From an uncultured Duncaniella sp. (lineage in GTDB: Bacteria; Bacteroidota; Bacteroidia; Bacteroidales; Muribaculaceae): a stretch of DNA of 58,023 bases. Positions 1-9,542 of this stretch are shown piece after piece. The notes under the pieces are model-generated. The model was not told the origin of the DNA, searched no databases, and saw only the letters and a list, made by a program, of their open reading frames with translations. The DNA lies in NCBI GenBank assembly GCA_910587515.1, contig CAJULW010000006.1, positions 1-58,023 on the forward strand, written 5' to 3'. The stretch's first letter is position 1; every line of letters starts with the position of its first letter. Position numbers and translations under genes: made by a program.

Positions 1-19
1 ACAAAATTAGTTAATCTCA

Positions 20-43
20 GGGAAACTTCGGTTTCCCTTTTTT
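20..43 (+). terminator. Rho-independent terminator of a gene left of the window
   Basis: A 7-bp stem (GGGAAAC / GTTTCCC) closes a TTCG tetraloop and is followed by six T on the plus strand. This is a textbook intrinsic terminator, so a plus-strand gene probably ends just before the window. Confidence 0.85.
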
Positions 44-349
44 GTATTGCCAGCGTGTTCTGCTGCTGTCCGCTCTTGGGGGCGGTTTAGGCCGCCCCCG
101 CCGCTTGGGCATCCCCTCGCCAGAAGGAGAGAGGAGAATGTGAAATTCCTAACTCAAAGTTTTGCACTTCGATTTGGATTCTTCAGCAAATTTTAACGGA
201 GACTTAAATGCGTGATAGAATATATTTTTCGGTTTATTGGATGCTTTTTGGGGATGAACTGAATGATTGATGTCTGATTTTGTGTTTTCGTGTTTCGTTG
301 GGGCTTTGATTGGAGCTGCGCGTAAGAGATTTCCAAACATAGTGAAAAA
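44..349. other. Intergenic stretch with a GC-rich hairpin
   Basis: No convincing gene. The first part (about 50-130) is richer in G and C than its surroundings and holds a hairpin with stem GGGGGCGG (78-85) / CCGCCCCC (92-99). It has no T tract on either side, so it does not look like a terminator. A 76-codon minus frame at 149-379 overlaps the fabF terminator and has low-complexity content; I treat it as chance. Confidence 0.4.
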
Positions 350-384
350 AGAGTATGCGCGGCCAATACGACCGCGCATACTCT
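350..384 (-). terminator. Terminator downstream of fabF
   Basis: A 13-bp inverted repeat (350-362 with 372-384) has a 9-base loop. Read on the minus strand it is followed by a run of T, so it terminates the acpP-fabF transcript. Confidence 0.85.
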
Positions 385-412
385 TGAGTATGGCTGTTTG
401 TATGGAGAAATT

Positions 413-1681
413 TTAGTTCTCGTATTTTTTGACGATTACAGTCGCGTTGTGTCCGCCGAATCCGAATGAGTTGGATAGAGCTGCGCGTACAGGACGGTTC
501 TCGGCTTTGTTGAATGTGAAGTTGAGTGTGTAGTCGATGTTTTCGTCGTTGTCGCCTTCTTCGTGGTTGATTGTCGGGGGGACTATGTCGTTTTGAACGG
601 CTAGGACGGAGAACATCGCTTCAAGTGCTCCTGTCGCTCCAAGCAGGTGGCCTGTCATTGATTTGGTGGAGCTGATGTTCAGCTTGTGGGCTTGTTCCCC
701 GAATACTTCTACGATGGCTTTGACTTCGGAGATGTCACCGACGGGAGTGGAAGTGCCGTGGACGTTGATGTAGTCGATGTCCACGGGCTGCATTCCCGCG
801 TCCTCAAGGGCATTGCGCATAGAGAGTATGGCTCCGAGTCCTTCAGGATGTGTGGCTGTCAGGTGATATGCGTCCGCGCTCATGCCGCCACCTGCGATTT
901 CGGCATAGATTTTTGCTCCGCGGGCTTTGGCGTGTTCGAGTTCTTCGAGAATTAGCACTACCGATCCTTCGCCCATGACAAATCCGTCGCGTGACGCGCT
1001 GAACGGGCGTGATGCGCGTTCCGGATCATCGTTGCGGGTTGAAAGTGCATGCATTGAGTTAAAGCCTCCTACTCCTGCGGGATATATGGCGGCTTCAGCT
1101 CCACCGGTTACGAAGACGTCGGCTTTGCCGAGGCGAATGAGGTTGAAAGCGTCGATAATCGCGTTGTTTGATGAAGCGCAGGCGGAAACGACTCCGAAAT
1201 TTGGACCATGGAAATTAAAGTCCATTGAGATGTGTCCGGATGCGATGTCTGCGATCATTTTGGGGATAAAGAACGGGTTGTATTTAGGACCCTGTTCCGC
1301 TCCGTTGACCGCATAATATCCGGCTTCTTCCTCGAAAGTGTGGAGTCCGCCTATGCCTGCGGCGACAATGACGCCTACACGGTTGCGGTCGAGGTTAGGA
1401 GCGTTTTCTATATCTGAGTCAGCTACTGCCTGACGGGCAGCGACCATGGCGTATTGTGCGTATAGATCGAGCTGACGTAGTTTTTTGCGGTCGAAATGAT
1501 CGTTAGGATTAAAGTCTTTTACTTCGCAAGCGAATTGTGTTTTGAAGTTGGATGCGTCGAAGTGTGTGATAGGAGCGGCGCCGCTCTTACCGGCTACGGC
1601 GTTGAGCCATGTTGTCTCAACATCGTTGCCTATGGGGGTGATGGCACCGAGACCGGTCACCACTACTCTTTTCAGTTCCAT
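413..1681 (-). CDS. fabF: Beta-ketoacyl-ACP synthase II (FabF)
   Basis: Condenses malonyl-ACP with acyl-ACP in the elongation cycle of type II fatty acid synthesis in the cytoplasm. The product has the thiolase fold with the catalytic triad in place: the Cys in VSACASSNN, His in VHGTSTPVGD and His in MTGHLLGATG. About 422 residues, normal for the family. I start at the ATG at 1681 (MELKRVVVTGLG), because the family begins there; the frame stays open 28 codons further upstream but that extension has no family resemblance. It follows acpP on the same strand, the common acpP-fabF order, with a hairpin in the 159-bp gap. Confidence 0.95.
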   Translation of the reverse strand: MELKRVVVTGLGAITPIGNDVETTWLNAVAGKSGAAPITHFDASNFKTQFACEVKDFNPNDHFDRKKLRQLDLYAQYAMVAARQAVADSDIENAPNLDRNRVGVIVAAGIGGLHTFEEEAGYYAVNGAEQGPKYNPFFIPKMIADIASGHISMDFNFHGPNFGVVSACASSNNAIIDAFNLIRLGKADVFVTGGAEAAIYPAGVGGFNSMHALSTRNDDPERASRPFSASRDGFVMGEGSVVLILEELEHAKARGAKIYAEIAGGGMSADAYHLTATHPEGLGAILSMRNALEDAGMQPVDIDYINVHGTSTPVGDISEVKAIVEVFGEQAHKLNISSTKSMTGHLLGATGALEAMFSVLAVQNDIVPPTINHEEGDNDENIDYTLNFTFNKAENRPVRAALSNSFGFGGHNATVIVKKYEN

Positions 1682-1755
1682 TGGCAATAATTTGTGTTTC
1701 GTGAAAGGGGGAGAAATATCTATTGTGTCGGAGAGGCAATGGTTTAATTGAGAAG

Positions 1756-1794
1756 AAGGCTCCACCGCGCTTGTTTTTGGGCGTGGGGAGCCTT
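1756..1794 (-). promoter_or_regulatory. Hairpin between acpP and fabF
   Basis: The 8-bp arms AAGGCTCC (1756-1763) and GGAGCCTT (1787-1794) extend into a further, bulged GC-rich stem. On the minus strand it lies after acpP and before fabF, followed by CTTCTCAATT rather than a clean T run. It could be a partial terminator or an RNA end-protecting stem that makes acpP message more abundant than fabF; this is inference. Confidence 0.5.
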
Positions 1795-1840
1795 TGTTGG
1801 CTCGGTCAGAGTACGGGGTGTGAAACCCGTAGACCGGTTT

Positions 1841-2080
1841 TTACTTCTGGGTGTTGGCCTCGATGTATTCGATAGCGTTCTGTACGGTGCTGATCTTCTC
1901 GGCCTGGTCATCGGGGATAGTGATGCCGAATTCTTTCTCGAATTCCATGATGAGTTCTACGGTGTCGAGGCTGTCTGCGCCAAGATCTTTAGTGAATTCA
2001 GCGGTTTCGGTTACTTCGTTTTCATCAACACCGAGCTTATCAACGATGATAGCTTTAACTCGAGATGCAATTTCAGACAT
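1841..2080 (-). CDS. acpP: Acyl carrier protein
   Basis: Carries growing acyl chains on a 4'-phosphopantetheine arm during fatty acid synthesis. The 79-residue acidic protein has the invariant attachment motif GADSLDTVEL, with Ser37 as the modified residue. Length and composition are typical. It is the first gene of an acpP-fabF unit, with a TAACTTTG promoter element upstream. Confidence 0.97.
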   Translation of the reverse strand: MSEIASRVKAIIVDKLGVDENEVTETAEFTKDLGADSLDTVELIMEFEKEFGITIPDDQAEKISTVQNAIEYIEANTQK

Positions 2081-2436
2081 AGTTTTAATTTTGTAAGTTG
2101 ATTAGTAATTTCTTGGTTGGGAGTGCAAAAAATTTTACATTTGCGGTGCAAAGTTAATTATTTTTTATCAACTTCTGATATAAGAAACGTATAAATATGT
2201 TAATTGGGCTGCTTTTTGATGAATTATTGGTGATTTTTGCCGCCTAATTGGTCTATTTTGGGGGTTGGATAATAATGTTTTTGTTACAAACATGTTACGT
2301 TTGTTGGTTGTTATGTATAAATAATGGCTTTTTATAGGTAAATTTATAGGCGTGATGTGTTTTGTCGCAAGACCTATTGATATTTTGCCAAAGGAAAGTA
2401 AACCTGATATTTAAACAATTATACTGGATATTATAT
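2081..2436. promoter_or_regulatory. Divergent intergenic region with the acpP promoter
   Basis: This 356-bp AT-rich gap separates acpP (minus) from a DUF3298 gene (plus). On the minus strand a TAACTTTG -7 element lies at 2149-2156, about 70 bp before the acpP start, with no good TTTG at the usual distance. A small inverted repeat (ACAAAC / GTTTGT) sits near 2285-2303. No clear promoter was found for the plus-strand gene. Confidence 0.55.
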
Positions 2437-3276
2437 ATGAGGAGTAAATCTTTTTTTATGCTTGTTGCCGCTTGTTTTTTTGTGACATCATGTGGCGGTA
2501 GCGATGAGCGGAATGCGGGTGAGACCAACGCTGATTGTATAAGGGAATTTGAAGTTAATCAGTCTTTGATCGCTGCAGACCGAAATTACCGTATGGAAAT
2601 GGATTATGGTACGGTATATCTCGATTTGTCAACTTCAGTGCAATGGCCGGAGAAGATCGGAGACGAGAATCTAGCGGTGCTCAGGGATTCGATTGTAAGG
2701 TTTGCATATTGCGACACTTCATCTGTTTCTATCCGTGGGGCCATTGAGAAATATATAAGTGATACATCTTTTGTGACAGGAGTGAGACAGGCGCAGTCTG
2801 TTGATTCAATTCCGTCTGATTCGATGACATATTTCAACAAAGTTACGGTGACCATGATGGAGATTGACAGGGTGATGGCCACGTATAATGTATCGTCAGC
2901 CATGTATCTCGGAGGTGCGCATCCGACATCCTCTTCACGCCCGTTTACATATGATTTCTCCCAGGGGAAGGTTGTAGGCCTTGACAACATGTTTATGTCG
3001 GGTGTTACCGTCGATTCGATAATGCCGGTTATAAAAGAGGCTCTTGCCCGTCAGTTGTCTGTTCCCGTGAGCGGGTTGGAGGGAGCCGGGATTTTTGTGA
3101 ATCAACTGACATTTCCCGGAAAACCTTATATTGCTGACAATACCCTTTATTTCCATTATGATCCGTACGAGATCGGTCCGTATTCTCTTGGCCCGGTGGA
3201 TGTGGCTGTCTATCCATACGAAATAGACCGTTTCATTACGCCAGCGGTACGCAGGCTTTTCGATGACAATCTTTAA
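2437..3276 (+). CDS. DUF3298-type lipoprotein
   Basis: Probable outer-membrane or periplasmic lipoprotein of unknown function. From the ATG at 2437 the product has a signal peptide with a lipobox ending FFVTSC, Cys19. The second half carries the pattern I associate with DUF3298/RsiV-like domains: a GGAHP turn followed by a DFSQGK segment, then a C-terminal strand region with FHYDPYEIGPY and a VAVYPYEI ending. About 279 residues. A longer start at 2362 is possible but would bury the signal peptide. It stands alone and ends at a bidirectional hairpin. Confidence 0.75.
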   Translation: MRSKSFFMLVAACFFVTSCGGSDERNAGETNADCIREFEVNQSLIAADRNYRMEMDYGTVYLDLSTSVQWPEKIGDENLAVLRDSIVRFAYCDTSSVSIRGAIEKYISDTSFVTGVRQAQSVDSIPSDSMTYFNKVTVTMMEIDRVMATYNVSSAMYLGGAHPTSSSRPFTYDFSQGKVVGLDNMFMSGVTVDSIMPVIKEALARQLSVPVSGLEGAGIFVNQLTFPGKPYIADNTLYFHYDPYEIGPYSLGPVDVAVYPYEIDRFITPAVRRLFDDNL

Positions 3277-3303
3277 TATAGGAACGAAAGATTGAAAATA
3301 TCA

Positions 3304-3352
3304 AACGCCACTCTTTGCTGGTTCGCATTACGACGACCGCAGGAGTGGCGTT
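3304..3352. terminator. Bidirectional terminator
   Basis: The inverted repeat AACGCCACTC (3304-3313) / GAGTGGCGTT (3343-3352) sits between two convergent genes. T tracts are weak on both sides, so it may serve as a stem that ends both transcripts. Confidence 0.6.
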
Positions 3353-3381
3353 GCTGTATTTATGTCTTGACGATTTTGTAG

Positions 3382-4752
3382 CTATAGTTTTTTTAGAAGA
3401 GTGTCAATCTGTTGGCTCAACTTGGGATCGGAGGGGCGTTTTGCGTATGAGTCGATGATTTTTCCTTCACGGTCTATAAGCATGATCCGTGGCACACCAC
3501 GGATGTTGAGTTTGCCCAACAACGGAGAGTTGAAGCCGCCAGGAAGATTGACGCTAAGCACGTTGGGTGAATGAGGCTTTTCTTTCATCATCTTTTCCCA
3601 AGCGGCATACAGTTCCTCTCCGGTATCTACGGAAAGAGAGATAAATTTAACGTCTTTCCCGGCGAATCTGGATGCGACATCATCGAAATATGGCATCTCG
3701 GCTCGACATGGGGCGCAGCCGGTGAACCAGAAATCAAGAATCACATAGTTGCCTTTGAAGTCCGAAAAGTCATATTCCTTGCCGTTTACATCTTTACATG
3801 TGAATTCCGGCATTGGGGTTCCAGTGGCGACTTTTGCCGATGATGCTAAATTGTCCTGATATTTTTTCTCAAGCATTGGAAGCATGGCGACTGCCGAGCT
3901 GTCGGTTATCAGGGGCTTTACGGATTCGAATTGCCGACTAAAGTCGTTGAGGTAGTTTCTTTTCAGTGTTAAAGCGAGCAGATTTACGAGATAGTGCGAT
4001 CTTACGGTTTCATCGTCAATGGCTTTTGCGTAGACAGACATATAGTTGTCGTTGGAAACCGGCAGTAACCTTCTTTTTTCTTTTGTTTCCAAAGCTTTGT
4101 TGACAACGTCAAACCATTTTGGTATTTGCAATATGGTTGCGGTGTCAAACCTTAGAGAATCAAGGAAGTCATAATAGCTTTCGCTTATTTCAATCTTGGC
4201 TCCTCCAGGGTTGAATGCTTTGGCAAGCTCTATTCCGTTGAGTCTTTGGTTTAGAAAAATATATCGGCAATAGAGTTTATGGGTATCTACAAACTGCCTG
4301 GAGAGTTTTGAGGCGTCAAGCATACTGTCGATGCGTGCGATCTCTCGTTCATTGTAGTTTGCCCACTCAGGTGAATAGGTTTTTATCGGTTTCGGAGCCC
4401 GGCACGTGAACGTGTTCATGTTCATGAATACGTTTTCTTTTTCGTTGCTGCCTGAGATGTCTACATGGTCGTTTTCGACTTTTATCAATGAATGGGACCC
4501 TGGTGTGACAAAAATCTGGTGGAAATTTCCGTTGTGGTCAATCAGGCGGTAATACACCTCTCCTTCGCTGATCGTGATTGTGGTGTCTGGACATTCTACC
4601 GGGCTGTAGTCCAATGCTGATTCCGGTTGGAAATATATTGTCTGGCCGCTGTGGTTGCTGATATTTATCGTTGCGGTATCTTGGGCATTGACGGCCATGC
4701 CTGTGAGGAGGGCCGTCAATGCGATATGGCGTAATGTGATATCAGTCATCAT
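3382..4752 (-). CDS. TlpA-like thioredoxin-fold protein
   Basis: Probable exported thiol-disulfide oxidoreductase of the TlpA/ResA type (456 residues). A signal peptide ends near MAVNAQ. The first 300 residues are a helical and beta-rich region typical of Bacteroidetes TlpA-like proteins, and the last 140 form an AhpC/TSA-thioredoxin domain with the redox motif WFTGCAPCRAEMP (Cys346 and Cys349) and the cis-proline stretch GVPRIMLID. The start codon overlaps the stop of the susD gene by 4 bp, so the two are translationally coupled. This places the protein as the last member of the peptidase-SusCD operon. The substrate is unknown; reducing disulfides of imported peptides is a guess. Confidence 0.85.
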   Translation of the reverse strand: MMTDITLRHIALTALLTGMAVNAQDTATINISNHSGQTIYFQPESALDYSPVECPDTTITISEGEVYYRLIDHNGNFHQIFVTPGSHSLIKVENDHVDISGSNEKENVFMNMNTFTCRAPKPIKTYSPEWANYNEREIARIDSMLDASKLSRQFVDTHKLYCRYIFLNQRLNGIELAKAFNPGGAKIEISESYYDFLDSLRFDTATILQIPKWFDVVNKALETKEKRRLLPVSNDNYMSVYAKAIDDETVRSHYLVNLLALTLKRNYLNDFSRQFESVKPLITDSSAVAMLPMLEKKYQDNLASSAKVATGTPMPEFTCKDVNGKEYDFSDFKGNYVILDFWFTGCAPCRAEMPYFDDVASRFAGKDVKFISLSVDTGEELYAAWEKMMKEKPHSPNVLSVNLPGGFNSPLLGKLNIRGVPRIMLIDREGKIIDSYAKRPSDPKLSQQIDTLLKKL

Positions 4753-6230
4753 TTGCTGTTTTGTTTAAGGTCGCTTGTCTGCATCGCTTTGAGCGGGAAT
4801 GGAAAGGTCAGCAGATGCGAGTCGTGTGAAAGTGTATAGGTTTTGCCTTCGAATTCTTTTGTTTGTGTCTCTTTGAACTCCGAAGCGAAACGACGCATGT
4901 CAAAGAATCCGTTGCATGTCATGAAGAGTTCGCGTTTGCGCTCTTCGCGGACGAGTCGGAGTGCGTCAGCAGCGTTGTCGGGAGCAAATGTCGTATAACG
5001 GCCTGTGATGTTGCGTTTCGACCGCAGTTGGTCGAGATAGTTCATGGCTGTCGCTATGTCGGTAGGTGTGCCTTTACGGGCGTAGCATTCAGCAAGCATC
5101 AGATAGACCTCTGACAAGCGCATACCAGAGGGATTCCATTTTATGCCCTGTGATGCGAATTCGCGGTTTCCTTGAGGTGCTGTAGCGTGTGTCTGGTTAT
5201 AGCGTACGCAATATAGTTCGCGTAGATCGGAGTCTTCAAAGAGGTCAAGTACGGCATTGGTTATATACATAGGATACGGGTCGCTGTGTGTGGTTCCGAA
5301 TTGGTATAGAAGGTTTTCGGAAGAATCATATCCTTTTTGAATTCCGTTTTTCCAGATGTTTTCAATGGCTGCGTTGACACCGAGATACATAGGATCGTCT
5401 ATAGCTCTGTCGGTTCCGTAGGCCATCAGTAACTGAGGGGCATAGCGATTGTATTCTTCGTTCATATCCCAAAGTTGGTGAGATCCTGCCGGAGCTTCGG
5501 CGAGAGCGTCAAGACAAGCCTGGATACAATCGTCAAATTCCCGTTTGAAAAGATGTACTTTGGCTTTCAGTGCAAGGCCGAAAGTCTTGTCGGGGCGGAA
5601 TGTGTTAAGCGAGATATGGGGAAGATCGGGGATGGCGTCCTCTATGTCTTGCTGAATGAAGTCGTAGGTGTAGCCAACCGATTGTTGGATTCCCTTTTCC
5701 TCTATGCTTGAAAACATTTTTTCGCGAACGATTATGCCGTTTGTCTCATAGGCTGTGGCAGGATCGTAGGGGGCTGCATAGGTATTGACAAGGAAGAAGT
5801 AGTTATATGCGCGCATGATTTTTGCTTGAGCCATGGCAAGTGTCTTGTCTTCTTCGGAACCTTCAGCTTTATGGATATTGCTTACGATTATATTATAGTT
5901 TGTTATGCGGCTGTAGCAATTGTTGTAGAGGTATTCATTAATGGTTACAGCCGCGCGGTCGTATGACTCGTCCCAGAAGAATGCGGCTGAACGCAGAGGA
6001 TTGTTGTAGTTTTTTAGATCCTCGGCCTTGTACCATGACGCTTCGTTACATAGGTTGAGATGGAAGGCATGGTCGTATGTGGGCGAAATTTCTTCAAGCA
6101 GTCCAAGGTAGTCGTCTGTGGTCTTGAGTTGAGCCCGTCCTTTTGGTTCGATGTCCAGATAACTGTCGCATGAGGCGAGCAATGCCATTGAACACGACAA
6201 TATGGCGGTGATATATATATTTTTTTTCAT
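4749..6230 (-). CDS. SusD/RagB-family nutrient-binding lipoprotein
   Basis: Surface lipoprotein that acts as the lid of a SusC-type transporter. It has a lipoprotein signal ending ALLASC (Cys21) followed by DSYLDIEPKG, the classic SusD start. TPR-like helices follow, and the C-terminal region holds the RLSEVYLMLAECYAR and RKRELF segments typical of RagB/SusD. 493 residues, normal length. It lies 16 bp after the susC homologue and overlaps the thioredoxin-like gene by 4 bp. With a secreted peptidase upstream, peptides are a more likely ligand than glycans; that is inference. Confidence 0.93.
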   Translation of the reverse strand: MKKNIYITAILSCSMALLASCDSYLDIEPKGRAQLKTTDDYLGLLEEISPTYDHAFHLNLCNEASWYKAEDLKNYNNPLRSAAFFWDESYDRAAVTINEYLYNNCYSRITNYNIIVSNIHKAEGSEEDKTLAMAQAKIMRAYNYFFLVNTYAAPYDPATAYETNGIIVREKMFSSIEEKGIQQSVGYTYDFIQQDIEDAIPDLPHISLNTFRPDKTFGLALKAKVHLFKREFDDCIQACLDALAEAPAGSHQLWDMNEEYNRYAPQLLMAYGTDRAIDDPMYLGVNAAIENIWKNGIQKGYDSSENLLYQFGTTHSDPYPMYITNAVLDLFEDSDLRELYCVRYNQTHATAPQGNREFASQGIKWNPSGMRLSEVYLMLAECYARKGTPTDIATAMNYLDQLRSKRNITGRYTTFAPDNAADALRLVREERKRELFMTCNGFFDMRRFASEFKETQTKEFEGKTYTLSHDSHLLTFPFPLKAMQTSDLKQNSK

Positions 6231-6246
6231 TTGTCTGTGGAGTGGA

Positions 6247-9200
6247 TTAGAGATTAATGTTCAGCCCGAATATATAGGTAGGGGTCTGTTGGGCGGTGCG
6301 TATGCCGGTGTTGGCATTGAATGCTTCTGGATCGATTCCGTGTTTGTTTGATGCCCAATAGCAAAGGTTGTCTATCTGGAATCTAAGCTGTGCGCCTTTG
6401 AAGACATGGGTCTTTTTTAACAGACGGTTGGGGAATGTGTAGGCGACACCGATGTTGCGCAGTTTTATGAAAGATGCGTCGTCTGTGTTCACGTCTGCGT
6501 ATTTCCAATGGTAATTGCGTTCGCCACTGTCTCCGTGGGTCCCCATGACTGGGATATTTGTGTCTGTATTGTCCGGGGTCCAGCGATCGGCTATGTCCTC
6601 GTTGACCGCTCCGTCCGTAAGTTTGTTGGCGGAGTCATACAAAGTCGGGACGTCTATACGGAGTGAATGGCCGGCATAATAAACCATTTTGGCAAATACG
6701 GAGAGGTCTCGCCAACGGAAATCGAGATTGAGCGCACCGTTCCATTTAGGTGTGAGTTGTCCGACGCAGACCACCGCGCCTATGTTGCGCACCGGATTGA
6801 TGGAGACGATTTCACCGTCCTGATTGTAGACAGATGGATTGCCCGTATCGGTGAGGCCGGCATATTTGTAAGCATAGAGCGAGTTATATGTGTGGCCTGA
6901 AAGATAGTTTGAGGTCGGGTAGCGCATCATATCGAGTGCATCGGTCGGCTGATAGTCGATTTTTTCGATTTTGTTGTCGTTATAGGCGGCCGAAAGCGAT
7001 GTCGTAAATGAAAAATCACTGTTCTTGATCCAATCGTAGCTTATGTTAAGCTCGACACCGGTATTTTTCATTGATCCATTATTGGCACGGGCCATTCCGT
7101 CAAAGCCAAGCGATGGATCGATGCTTTTGTTGACAAGTAGGTCGGAACTGTATTTACGGTATACATCGAAGCTACCGGACAGTCGGTTGAATACCATGAA
7201 ATCTATACCGAAATTGAATGTCGATGTTTTTTCCCAGCGCAGTGAGCTATTCGGAGGAGTGGTGATGATGGTAGTCGGAGAGTTGGTATAGGGAGAGGTT
7301 GCGAATGATGCGAGGAGGTAGGGTGACGAACTTTGATCAACCATGCCGGTTATACCGTAAGTGGCACGCACTTTAAGCATATCGAGCCATGTAAAATTGT
7401 GCATGAATTCTTCGTTTGTCACGTTCCAGCTGCCGCCTACAGACCATAGTGGACGGTAGCGGTATTTGGGGTCGCTGCCAAAAAGATCCGCTTGCTCTAC
7501 ACGGACGCTGGCATTGAGCGAATAGCGGGAGTCGTAGACATATCCGGCATTTAGATATGCGGATACATAGCGGTGCTTGACATCGGCTACAGCGAGGTTT
7601 TCGGATTTGGTGCGTTTGTTTGAGTAAAGTTGACCGATCACGCCTTCTTTTGAGAGGGTTAGCCAATCGACCTGGCCGTATGTCAGGCGTTGGTCGTCGT
7701 AACCGTAGCGTTCGCTGATAGTCATTGTATTTTTGTCCTGGCGGGCTTCTCCACCGAGAAGAGCGGTGACATCGTGTTTCTCACCGAAAGTGTTGCGGTA
7801 GTTGAACTGCGCCCGGACATTGTAATAATCATAATTTGCTGCCTGGTTGTACATGCGTCCTCCGAGAGGGATGTTGTAAGTGAAACCTCCACGGGGATTG
7901 GTCGAGGCAAACTCGTTGATCATGGAACGCATCATGTACGAACCGGCTTCGTCATATTCCTTCGCATCGACTTTTCGCTTTTCATATTGGGCTTTTACTT
8001 CGAAATCAAGTCCATGTGTAATGTCGAAGTTGGCCTGAAGGAAATATTTCATGTATAGGTCATCAGATTTCAGCTTGTTGTATGCAGATTCCTCGATGGC
8101 ATTATAGCCCATGAAGTTAAGGCCTTCTGTTTGGTTGATGTCTTCGGCCAGAACCTGATTGTAGAGATAGCGGTGTGATATGTTTCCGTCATTGCCGTAT
8201 AGAGTGTCGTATGGCATGGCATCGGTTTCACCGAGGCCGGACGCTTGGGTATAAGATGTTTTTTTGAACATCAGGTTCGCTCCGAGGGTGAGTTTCATCC
8301 AGGGAGTCACCTTCAGATCGTTGCGGGTGTAAAAAGATAAGCGGTCATCGCTGTCGAATTTTGTGTGAAGGCCCATTTTCTGATAGCGTACGGCTGCATA
8401 GAATCCGTATTTTTCACTTCCAGCGTTGAGCGTGAGATTATAATCCTGCGTAAGACTGTTTTGTTGAAGGTGTTTGCGGTACTGGCGACGGTAGTCGTTT
8501 TTGCGCAGGGCGTCGAGCGATGCGTTAAGTTCGCTTTCGGTTATCTGATTTTTCGACAGACGGTAATATAGCATATCGACCTGCGACATATATGATGCGT
8601 TGGTCTTGCTTGTCTTGGTGGCAAAATAGTTCTCAGGGCTTTTGATATAATCCGGATCGGAAAGTAGCATGTCGCGTTCAAGATCGATAATGTCGCTTGT
8701 CGATGCGTAATGCTGATAGTCCAAAGATGGTTTGGGGTTTAGATAATAACCGAGCGAAAAGTTTACGTCAAGTTTTTTGTCAGCTCCGCGTTTGGTGGTT
8801 ATGACTATGACTCCGTTTGATGCGTAAACGCCATAGAGAGATGTCGCGGCAGCGTCTTTAAGCACGGTCACGTTTTCAATCGTATTGGGATTTATGTCGT
8901 CGATGGTCATGCCTGTCGCTGGCTGTCCGTCGATGACAAGCAGCGGAGTGCTGTCGATTGAGAATGATGAATTGCCTCGGATGCTTATAGAGTTGTTGTA
9001 AAAACTAAGGCCAGGAGTGATGCCTTCGAGTTTGGAACTGAGATCCGGAGCCTGCACTTTCGCAAGTTTCTCGTTGCCGAGTACGATTGCCGAGCCTGTG
9101 TTTCGTTCACGTGAGATAGTTTGGAATCCCGAAACAATGACTTCGTCGAGCATGTCAGCGTTGGTTTCGAGTGAGATATGTATGTCGGCTCCGGAGGTTG

Positions 9201-9510
9201 TTTGTACCTCCTTTGTTTTCATGCCTACATAGCTTATCACGAGTGTGACTTTGGAGCCGGCTTTTACGGGAATCTCAAAGTTGCCGTCAATGTCTGTGCT
9301 CGTACCCGTAGGGGTTCCTTTGATTATTATTGTCGCTCCTGGCAAAGGTTCGCCTGTGTCATCTGAGACTGTACCTCTGACGACTTGGGCGTGAGAGGCA
9401 TTGGCCTGCATTGCCTGCGATGTCGTTCCGGCAGCGTGGATGAAAGAAGGAAGCATGACTGCGCAGGAGGCGATGACAATGCTTCGGATGGTTTTGCTTG
9501 TAATATTCAT
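6247..9510 (-). CDS. SusC/RagA-family TonB-dependent transporter
   Basis: Outer-membrane barrel importing large nutrients with energy from TonB. After a signal peptide comes a carboxypeptidase-like domain (about 43-115, VRGTVSDDTGEPLPGATI), then a plug with the SusC signature near LLVIDGQPATG and DAAATSLYGVYASNGVIVITTKRG, then a beta barrel to the C-terminus (1087 residues). The order susC-susD on one strand with 16 bp between is diagnostic. The peptidase gene ends 32 bp upstream. The signal sequence is long and the mature N-terminus lacks the extra STN domain used for anti-sigma signalling, so regulation by an ECF sigma/anti-sigma pair is not indicated. Confidence 0.95.
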   Translation of the reverse strand: MNITSKTIRSIVIASCAVMLPSFIHAAGTTSQAMQANASHAQVVRGTVSDDTGEPLPGATIIIKGTPTGTSTDIDGNFEIPVKAGSKVTLVISYVGMKTKEVQTTSGADIHISLETNADMLDEVIVSGFQTISRERNTGSAIVLGNEKLAKVQAPDLSSKLEGITPGLSFYNNSISIRGNSSFSIDSTPLLVIDGQPATGMTIDDINPNTIENVTVLKDAAATSLYGVYASNGVIVITTKRGADKKLDVNFSLGYYLNPKPSLDYQHYASTSDIIDLERDMLLSDPDYIKSPENYFATKTSKTNASYMSQVDMLYYRLSKNQITESELNASLDALRKNDYRRQYRKHLQQNSLTQDYNLTLNAGSEKYGFYAAVRYQKMGLHTKFDSDDRLSFYTRNDLKVTPWMKLTLGANLMFKKTSYTQASGLGETDAMPYDTLYGNDGNISHRYLYNQVLAEDINQTEGLNFMGYNAIEESAYNKLKSDDLYMKYFLQANFDITHGLDFEVKAQYEKRKVDAKEYDEAGSYMMRSMINEFASTNPRGGFTYNIPLGGRMYNQAANYDYYNVRAQFNYRNTFGEKHDVTALLGGEARQDKNTMTISERYGYDDQRLTYGQVDWLTLSKEGVIGQLYSNKRTKSENLAVADVKHRYVSAYLNAGYVYDSRYSLNASVRVEQADLFGSDPKYRYRPLWSVGGSWNVTNEEFMHNFTWLDMLKVRATYGITGMVDQSSSPYLLASFATSPYTNSPTTIITTPPNSSLRWEKTSTFNFGIDFMVFNRLSGSFDVYRKYSSDLLVNKSIDPSLGFDGMARANNGSMKNTGVELNISYDWIKNSDFSFTTSLSAAYNDNKIEKIDYQPTDALDMMRYPTSNYLSGHTYNSLYAYKYAGLTDTGNPSVYNQDGEIVSINPVRNIGAVVCVGQLTPKWNGALNLDFRWRDLSVFAKMVYYAGHSLRIDVPTLYDSANKLTDGAVNEDIADRWTPDNTDTNIPVMGTHGDSGERNYHWKYADVNTDDASFIKLRNIGVAYTFPNRLLKKTHVFKGAQLRFQIDNLCYWASNKHGIDPEAFNANTGIRTAQQTPTYIFGLNINL

Positions 9511-9542
9511 GGATTTGCCTAATCTGTTTAACAGTATGGTGG

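Noticed and set aside
1..60. Possible mobile-element edge in the GC-richer start of the window
   Set aside because: No inverted or direct repeats, no integrase or transposase, and the first hairpin is a normal terminator.
149..379. 76-codon minus-strand ORF left of fabF
   Set aside because: It overlaps the fabF terminator stem, has no recognisable domain and an unremarkable composition for chance.
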